A DNA stretch of 64,000 nt from assembly GCF_014174475.1 (NCBI RefSeq), contig NZ_JACJUD010000001.1, positions 434,001-498,000 of the forward strand, in the 5' to 3' direction. This DNA comes from Aquipseudomonas ullengensis. GTDB taxonomy: Bacteria; Pseudomonadota; Gammaproteobacteria; Pseudomonadales; Pseudomonadaceae. This document shows, piece by piece, positions 58,491-64,000 of the stretch (positions are counted from its first letter, which is position 1; every line of letters begins with the position of its first letter). A program made the position numbers and the translations under genes. The notes under the pieces were generated by a model. That model was not told where the DNA came from, searched no databases, and saw only the letters and a list, made by a program, of their open reading frames with translations.

Positions 58491-58536
58491 TTGACAGAAG
58501 CGCAAATGGCTACCTAGCAAAAAAACCGCTTATAAT
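58491..58536 (+). promoter_or_regulatory. promoter elements in the pilM-ponA divergent region
   Basis: A perfect TATAAT is at 58531-58536, 72 bases before the ponA ATG, in an AT-rich region. TTGACA at 58491-58496 is 34 bases from it, too far to be its partner, and may belong to a second start. On the minus strand TTGCGC (58505-58500), 17 bases and TTTAAT (58482-58477) could serve pilM. The -10 for ponA is convincing; the rest is tentative. Confidence 0.45.
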
Positions 58537-58608
58537 GTGAACAGTTTTCCTCTTTTCGCACCGCGCAACACTTAACCCATTCTTTTATCTGGAAATCCAA
58601 GAGTCCTG

Positions 58609-61023
58609 ATGCGCCTGCTGAAGTTTTTCTTGTGGTCTTGTGTCGCCGTTTTTTGTGGTCTAACCCTCAGTTTCAGCGGCGCTTTTCTCTATCTTAGTCC
58701 CGGCCTGCCATCCGTCGAGTCACTGCGCAGCATCCAGCTACAGATCCCCCTACGGGTCTACAGCAGCGACGACAAACTGATCGCCGAATTCGGTGAAATG
58801 CGCCGCTCCCCCATCCGTTTCGATGACATCCCCAAGGACTTCATCCGCGCACTTCTGGCCGCCGAAGACGATAACTTCGCGAACCATTATGGCGTCGACT
58901 TTACGAGCCTGATGCGCGCTGCCACGCAGTTATTGTCGAGCGGCCACATTCAAACCGGCGGCAGCACCATCACCATGCAGGTGGCGAAGAACTTCTTCCT
59001 CACCAACGAACGCAGCTTCTCGCGCAAGATCAGTGAAATCCTCCTGGCCCTGCAGATCGAGCGCGAACTGAGCAAGAACGAGATCCTCGAGCTCTACGTC
59101 AACAAAATCTACCTGGGCAACCGAGCATACGGCATCGAAGCCGCCGCCCAGGTGTACTACGGCAAATCGATTCGCGATGTCACCTTGGGTCAGATGGCGA
59201 TGATCGCCGGCCTGCCGAAAGCACCTTCGCGCTTCAACCCACTGGTCAATCCCGAGCGCAGCAAGGAGCGCCGCGACTGGATTCTCGGGCGCATGCTCAA
59301 GCTTGGCGCCATCGACCAGGCTCGCTATGACGCAGCCATGGCCGAGCCGATCGACGCACACCACCATGTCCAGCCGCCCGAACTCAACGCGCCCTATATT
59401 GCCGAGATGGCCCGCGCCGAGATGGTCGGCCGCTACGGCAGCGAGGCCTACACCGAAGGCTACCGCGTCACCCTGACCGTACCGAGCGAGCTGCAGGTCG
59501 CCGCCAACCAGTCCCTGCACCAGGGCCTGACCGACTATGACCAGCGCCACGGTTACCGCGGCCCGGAAACCCGCCTCCCCGGCTTGACCCGCGAAGCCTG
59601 GCTGCAAGAGCTGGCCAAGCACAAAACCCTCGGCGGACTGGAGCCGGTGATCGTCAGCCAGGTCGAGAAAAGCGGCATCCTGGTGCTTACCCGCGACGGC
59701 GAAGAGAAGCCGGTGACCTGGGACAGCATGAAGTGGGCACGCCCCTTCCTTAATACCAACAGCCTCGGCCCGCGCCCGCAGCAACCAGCCGACGTGGTGC
59801 AGATCGGCGACCTGGTGCGCGTCGAGCCGAACGCGGACAACACCCAGCTATTGTTCCGCCAGTTCCCCGCCGCGCAAGGCGCTCTGGTTTCTCTCGACCC
59901 GCAGACCGGTGCCATTCGCTCGCTGGTTGGCGGCTTCTCCTTCGAGCAGAGCAACTACAACCGCGCCGCCCAGGCTAAACGCCAGCCCGGCTCCAGCTTC
60001 AAACCCTTCATCTATAGCGCGGCGCTGGATCGCGGCTATACCGCCGCCAGCCTGGTCAACGATGCACCCATCGTGTTCCAGGAAGCCGGTATGGAAGAAG
60101 CCTGGCGACCGAAGAACGACAACAACACCTTCCTCGGCCCGATCCGTTTGCGCGAGGCCCTGTACAAGTCGCGCAACCTGGTTTCGATCCGCCTGCTGCA
60201 GAGCATCGGCATCGACTACGCCCTGGACTACGTCAGCCGCTTCGGCTTCAACCGTGATGAGCTGCCGCGCAACCTGTCCCTCGCCCTTGGCACGGCCAAC
60301 CTGACGCCGCTGGAGATCGCCACCGGCTGGACCACCTTCGCCAACGGCGGCTACAAGGTGCAACCGTACCTGATCGAGCGCATCTACGACCGCAACGGCA
60401 AACCGCTCTTCATTGCCAATCCACCGCGCACCGCCGCCAGTGCCGCCAGCGCCAACCAGCAGAACGACGCCCTGCTGGCCGAAACGCCGAACGCCAGCGT
60501 GATCGAGCCCGCCATCGCCCCGCAGATCGTCGACGAGCGCACCACCTACATCCTCACCAGCATGCTGCAAGACGTGATCAAACGCGGCACCGGCCGCCGC
60601 GCTCTGTCCATGGGCCGCGGCGACCTCGCGGGCAAGACCGGTACCACCAACGAGTCCAAGGACAGCTGGTTCTCCGGCTTCAACGCCGACTACGTGACCA
60701 CTGTCTGGACCGGCTTCGACCAACCGGAAAGTCTCGGCCGCCACGAATACGGCGGCACCGTCGCCCTGCCGATATGGATGAGCTACATGAGCGCCGCCCT
60801 CAAGGACAAACCGGAGCACCTGCTACCCGAGCCGGCCGGCCTGCTCACCCTGCGCATCGACCCGCTAAGTGGCCGCGCCGCTTCGCCGGGCTCGCCGGAT
60901 GCCTACTTCGAGCTGTTCAAGAGCGAGGATTCGCCACCGCCGATGAGCGAACTCGACCCATCCCTCGGCATCCCCGGCAGCCCGCTGCCAGCTGACGAAG
61001 CGGCGCCGATCGACCTGTTCTGA
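58609..61023 (+). CDS. ponA: penicillin-binding protein 1A, bifunctional
   Basis: 804 residues. Short cytoplasmic N-terminus, membrane helix (about 7-28), glycosyltransferase-51 domain with catalytic Glu86 (AAEDDNFANHYGVD) and GGSTITMQVAKN, an OB-like insert, and the transpeptidase domain with nucleophile Ser462 (SSFK, Lys465), SRN in KSRNLVS and KTGTT at 676-680. It polymerises and cross-links peptidoglycan in the periplasm and is a beta-lactam target. It is divergent from pilM with 184 bases between, the standard arrangement, and ends at a strong terminator. Confidence 0.96.
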   Translation: MRLLKFFLWSCVAVFCGLTLSFSGAFLYLSPGLPSVESLRSIQLQIPLRVYSSDDKLIAEFGEMRRSPIRFDDIPKDFIRALLAAEDDNFANHYGVDFTSLMRAATQLLSSGHIQTGGSTITMQVAKNFFLTNERSFSRKISEILLALQIERELSKNEILELYVNKIYLGNRAYGIEAAAQVYYGKSIRDVTLGQMAMIAGLPKAPSRFNPLVNPERSKERRDWILGRMLKLGAIDQARYDAAMAEPIDAHHHVQPPELNAPYIAEMARAEMVGRYGSEAYTEGYRVTLTVPSELQVAANQSLHQGLTDYDQRHGYRGPETRLPGLTREAWLQELAKHKTLGGLEPVIVSQVEKSGILVLTRDGEEKPVTWDSMKWARPFLNTNSLGPRPQQPADVVQIGDLVRVEPNADNTQLLFRQFPAAQGALVSLDPQTGAIRSLVGGFSFEQSNYNRAAQAKRQPGSSFKPFIYSAALDRGYTAASLVNDAPIVFQEAGMEEAWRPKNDNNTFLGPIRLREALYKSRNLVSIRLLQSIGIDYALDYVSRFGFNRDELPRNLSLALGTANLTPLEIATGWTTFANGGYKVQPYLIERIYDRNGKPLFIANPPRTAASAASANQQNDALLAETPNASVIEPAIAPQIVDERTTYILTSMLQDVIKRGTGRRALSMGRGDLAGKTGTTNESKDSWFSGFNADYVTTVWTGFDQPESLGRHEYGGTVALPIWMSYMSAALKDKPEHLLPEPAGLLTLRIDPLSGRAASPGSPDAYFELFKSEDSPPPMSELDPSLGIPGSPLPADEAAPIDLF

Positions 61024-61038
61024 TCGACAAATCGCAGC

Positions 61039-61075
61039 CAATAAAAAGCCCCGCAAGTGCGGGGCTTTTTATTGG
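61039..61075. terminator. bidirectional terminator between ponA and malic enzyme gene
   Basis: CCAATAAAAAGCCCCGC and GCGGGGCTTTTTATTGG form a 17-base stem around an AGT-type loop. It lies 15 bases after ponA and eight after the convergent malic enzyme stop. Confidence 0.92.
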
Positions 61076-61083
61076 CTGAGTGA

Positions 61084-62352
61084 TCAGCCGTTGAACACGT
61101 CATCCACCGACTGCAGCGGATAGTGCTTCGGATACGGCAGGGTCGCCACGCCGCTCTCGATCGCCGCCTTGGCTACCGCATCGGCAACCACGGTGATCAG
61201 ACGGGCATCCATCGGCTTCGGAATGATGTACTCGCGACCGAAGCTCAGGGCGATACCGCCGTAGGCGTCGCAGACTTCCTGCGGTACCGGCAGCTTGGCC
61301 AGGTCACGCAGAGCCAGGGCTGCGGCGATTTTCATCTCTTCGTTGATGCGGGTCGCGCGAACGTCCAGCGCACCACGGAAGATGAACGGGAAGCCAAGTA
61401 CGTTGTTGACCTGGTTCGGGTAGTCCGAACGACCGGTGGCCATGATCACATCGGAGCGCACGGCATGAGCCAGTTCCGGCTTGATTTCCGGATCCGGGTT
61501 CGAGCAGGCGAACACGATCGGGCTCGGCGCCATCAGCTTGAGGTCTTCCTGGCTGAGCAGGTTGGCACCGGACAGGCCGACGAATACATCTGCACCATCC
61601 AGGGCATCCGACAGGCTGCGCTTGTCGGTCTGGTGGGCGAAGACGGCCTTGTACTGGTTGAGGTCGTCACGACCGGCATGGATCACACCCTTGCGGTCGA
61701 GCATGAAGATGTTCTCGACCTGCGCGCCCATGCTGACCAGCAGCTTCATGCAGGAAATGGCGGCAGCGCCAGCGCCGAGGCAGACGATCTTGGCCTGCTC
61801 CAGGGTCTTGCCGGCGATTTCCAGGGCATTGAGCATGCCGGCAGCGGTCACGATGGCGGTGCCGTGCTGGTCGTCGTGGAAAACCGGGATATCACACTGT
61901 TCGATCAGCGCACGCTCGATTTCAAAGCACTCGGGTGCCTTGATGTCTTCGAGGTTGATGCCGCCGAAGGTGATGGAAATTCGTTTCACCGTGTCGATGA
62001 AAGCCTGCGGGCTTTCCGCGTCGACTTCGATGTCGAACACGTCGACACCGGCGAAGCGCTTGAACAGCACGCCCTTGCCTTCCATGACTGGCTTGGATGC
62101 CAGCGGGCCGAGGTTACCCAGGCCGAGGATCGCGGTGCCGTCGGAAATCACTGCAACCAGGTTGCCCTTGCCGGTGTAGCGGTAGGCCAGCTCGGCATCG
62201 CGGGCAATTTCACGCACTGGCTCGGCCACACCCGGGCTGTACGCCAGGGACAGGTCGCGCGCGGTGGCGGTTGGCTTGGTCAGCTCGACGCTCAATTTGC
62301 CCGGACGGGGATGAGCGTGGTACTCGAGAGCGGCTGTTTTCAGATCAGACAT
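61084..62352 (-). CDS. malic enzyme, short single-domain type
   Basis: 422 residues from the ATG at 62352 (MSDLKTAALEYHAHPRPGKL). Catalytic region: YSPGVAEPVREI, VAVISDGTAILGLGNLG, then VFHDDQHGTAIV with the metal-binding Asp pair, and the NAD(P) motif VCLGAGAAAISCMKLL. It oxidatively decarboxylates malate to pyruvate. It lacks the C-terminal phosphotransacetylase-like domain of E. coli MaeB. Cofactor choice is not certain from sequence. With the Mqo-like gene and aceEF the window carries several malate/pyruvate-related genes, but they are not linked in one unit. Confidence 0.93.
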   Translation of the reverse strand: MSDLKTAALEYHAHPRPGKLSVELTKPTATARDLSLAYSPGVAEPVREIARDAELAYRYTGKGNLVAVISDGTAILGLGNLGPLASKPVMEGKGVLFKRFAGVDVFDIEVDAESPQAFIDTVKRISITFGGINLEDIKAPECFEIERALIEQCDIPVFHDDQHGTAIVTAAGMLNALEIAGKTLEQAKIVCLGAGAAAISCMKLLVSMGAQVENIFMLDRKGVIHAGRDDLNQYKAVFAHQTDKRSLSDALDGADVFVGLSGANLLSQEDLKLMAPSPIVFACSNPDPEIKPELAHAVRSDVIMATGRSDYPNQVNNVLGFPFIFRGALDVRATRINEEMKIAAALALRDLAKLPVPQEVCDAYGGIALSFGREYIIPKPMDARLITVVADAVAKAAIESGVATLPYPKHYPLQSVDDVFNG

Positions 62353-62446
62353 GTTGGCTATTTCCGCTTTTGCTGTGAAACGCAGGCGAGCGAGCATACG
62401 CAAGAAGGCACCGCCCCACAAGCCGGCCTGCGGGGGCTGCGGCCGC

Positions 62447-63886
62447 CTACCGCACCGTTTTCAGCCAGTCGCCAGGGCGCGCCTGGCCATCCGGATAGAG
62501 GCCATTGAGCAGACGCAAGCGCACCAGCTGATCGTCCTCGCCATTCATCTGCGCGCTCAACGTCTGCAGGCTCTCCCCGGCTTTCAGCTGCACCAGGTGC
62601 AGGCGCCGTGGCTCGCCCAGTTGCTTCTCGGCAGCCTGCAAGGGACGAAAGCTGCGAACCACCTCCATGAAGCGCTCGTCCTGACTCTCCAGCGAGGCAT
62701 GCCCTTTGACCCCGGCGACGAACAGGAAGGCCTGGCGGTCGCGAACGATCACCGCCACCCGCTTGGCCGCCGAACCCGGCACCACCGCGCTGGCAACATC
62801 CAGATCGGCCTGACGGAAGCTGTCCTGCTGCACCAGCTGCTGACGACCGGCACGCTGACGCAGGTACTGCTCGGCGCTCATCGCCTGCGCCAGGGTTTGC
62901 ATGCTCATGACCAGCACGGCCTGCTGGTCGGCACTGTGGACAACCAGTGCATCGGGCCGATTGATCAGCCCCCAGCCCGCCGGCAGCGCCAGGGTGAAGT
63001 CCAGCCCGACATGGTAGAAGCGCTGGCCGCGACGCACGCCGGCATCCGCCGAGTCACCAAAAGGCAGGCCTTCGAGGTGCTGCAGATAGGTATCGCGCCC
63101 GACTTCACCCTGCCCTGGCGACAGCGAGCCCGCCGCGGTCACGACCTGATGCAGGCGCGTGTCATTGTCCGGATGGGTGTCGAACAGGCCGTGGTAGCCG
63201 CTTGCCGGCGCGTCCTCGCCCTTGGCCCCAGCCTGATCGCGGGCGAAGTCTTCCTGGCTCTTGAGCACCTTGACCACCTCGATCATCGCCTGCGGATCAT
63301 AGCCGCTGCGCGCCAGGTACTGGGCGCCGAGGCCATCCGCCTCCAGCTCCATGTCACGGCCATAACCGCGCACGAAAGCATTACCCATGGCGCTGGTCAG
63401 GTCGCCGGCGGCGCCCACCCCGGTACCGATTGCCAGGGCCTGACCGAGCAGGCCCCAGGCCGTCGACTGGCTCTGCTGGCGCACACTGTGGCGCGCCGTA
63501 ACGTGGCCCACCTCATGCCCCAGCACGGCCGCCAGCTCGGCCTCGGAGCTGAGATAGGCCATCAAGCCGCGATGGATATAGATGTGCCCGCCGGGCAGCG
63601 CGAAGGCGTTGATGTCCGGCGAGTCGATCACCGTGAAGCTGTACGCCAGATTGCCGCGATGGGAGTTGCGCGCGACCCGCTGGCCAACCTGCTGCACGTA
63701 GGCCTGCAGCTTCTCGTCGGCATAGCGCGAGTATTGCTGGAGGATTTCCTGACTGGCGCGCTGCCCCAGGGCGATTTCCTCGCGTTCGCTCATCATCACG
63801 AAATCGTTGTTGCCGGTCACCGGATTGACCGCACAGCCAACCAGCTGGGCGAGCAGCACCAGCAGCAACGTCATACGCACCATCAT
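62447..63886 (-). CDS. M48-family metalloprotease lipoprotein
   Basis: 479 residues. MMVRMTLLLVLLAQLVGC is a lipoprotein signal with Cys18 acylated. The zinc motif is HEVGH (124-128), with the third ligand expected in DMELEAD (Glu180). After the protease domain (about 30-270) is a middle domain and then a C-terminal segment (about 425-479, LHLVQLKAGESLQTLSAQMN) resembling a LysM-like domain. It probably acts in the periplasm on damaged outer-membrane proteins, like BepA or LoiP. The start overlaps the stop of the upstream gene; the second ATG (63883) is equally possible. Confidence 0.85.
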   Translation of the reverse strand: MMVRMTLLLVLLAQLVGCAVNPVTGNNDFVMMSEREEIALGQRASQEILQQYSRYADEKLQAYVQQVGQRVARNSHRGNLAYSFTVIDSPDINAFALPGGHIYIHRGLMAYLSSEAELAAVLGHEVGHVTARHSVRQQSQSTAWGLLGQALAIGTGVGAAGDLTSAMGNAFVRGYGRDMELEADGLGAQYLARSGYDPQAMIEVVKVLKSQEDFARDQAGAKGEDAPASGYHGLFDTHPDNDTRLHQVVTAAGSLSPGQGEVGRDTYLQHLEGLPFGDSADAGVRRGQRFYHVGLDFTLALPAGWGLINRPDALVVHSADQQAVLVMSMQTLAQAMSAEQYLRQRAGRQQLVQQDSFRQADLDVASAVVPGSAAKRVAVIVRDRQAFLFVAGVKGHASLESQDERFMEVVRSFRPLQAAEKQLGEPRRLHLVQLKAGESLQTLSAQMNGEDDQLVRLRLLNGLYPDGQARPGDWLKTVR

Positions 63887-64000
63887 GGCAGCACCTCGAT
63901 CATGGCTGGATGGGTCAGCGCTAGCATCCAGCGCGCCTGTTTGGCATTGCCACCGCCGCGCTTGGCGCGGTCGATCACCCAGCCACGCGCCTCGACCCGG
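63883..64000 (-). CDS. C-terminal end of a probable nuclease gene (5' end beyond window)
   Basis: 38 codons are open from the window edge to a TGA at 63885-63883 that overlaps the ATG-ATG of the metalloprotease gene. The tail reads RVEARGWVIDRAKRGGGNAK and ends MIEVLP. Overlap with the next start is what a real operon partner shows. In PAO1 a thermonuclease-like gene (PA5048) stands here, so I infer the same, but the fragment itself has no diagnostic motif. Confidence 0.55.
   Translation of the reverse strand, partial: RVEARGWVIDRAKRGGGNAKQARWMLALTHPAMIEVLP

Noticed and set aside
58491..58536. TTGACA and TATAAT before ponA as one promoter
   Set aside because: The spacing is 34 bases, twice the usual 16-18, so they cannot be the two halves of one sigma70 promoter.

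Overview
This 64 kb window is chromosomal DNA of a Pseudomonas, probably close to the P. aeruginosa/alcaligenes/mendocina lineages. It is GC-rich, and from memory its gene order follows P. aeruginosa PAO1 from about PA5005 to PA5048 almost gene for gene. There are no rRNA or tRNA genes, CRISPR arrays or prophages, and no complete insertion sequences. It is mostly core housekeeping DNA with a few accessory insertions.

Layout. (1) 1-10.6 kb, minus strand: lipopolysaccharide inner-core genes. waaF, waaC, waaG, waaP, wapP, wapQ and a double-domain kinase gene are translationally coupled by 1-4 base overlaps. After a 198-base gap come a carbamoyltransferase and two glycosyltransferases, the last cut by the window edge. 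ilvE and glnE lie upstream on the same strand. (2) 14.6-19.2 kb, plus strand: pyruvate dehydrogenase aceE-aceF behind two GntR-type palindromes 52 bases apart. Past aceF lies a 201-base miniature inverted-repeat element inserted in the terminator T-tract. (3) 19.6-29.6 kb: a small exported protein of unknown function, dipA, msrA, an Mqo-like dehydrogenase with a lipoprotein signal, a short chemoreceptor-like protein, rlmJ and an acyl-CoA dehydrogenase. The Mqo and receptor genes seem to be extra relative to PAO1. (4) 29.9-42.3 kb: a cation/proton antiporter, a MscK-type channel, selO, an MFS carrier, a TauE-family permease, trxC, a hotdog thioesterase, a tandem Usp protein and a ParA-like ATPase. 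(5) 42.5-49.8 kb, minus strand: hemE and the glutamate synthase operon gltB-gltD. (6) 50-58.4 kb, minus strand: pilM-N-O-P-Q-aroK-aroB-damX, the type IV pilus alignment complex and secretin fused to shikimate genes and a SPOR-domain protein. pilN-pilQ are far more AT-rich than the rest. (7) 58.6-64 kb: ponA (PBP1A), a malic enzyme, an M48 metalloprotease lipoprotein and the end of a probable nuclease gene.

Functionally the window joins envelope construction (LPS core, peptidoglycan, type IV pili, mechanosensitive channel) with central carbon and nitrogen metabolism (pyruvate dehydrogenase, malate oxidation or decarboxylation, GOGAT, GlnE control of glutamine synthetase). I did not find a clear new multi-gene defence or metabolic system. 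The best leads are regulatory sites, two MITE-like elements, a WaaP-family kinase lacking its catalytic Asp, a lipoprotein-type Mqo beside a minimal receptor whose 3' end overlaps rlmJ, and the compositional outlier pilN-Q.
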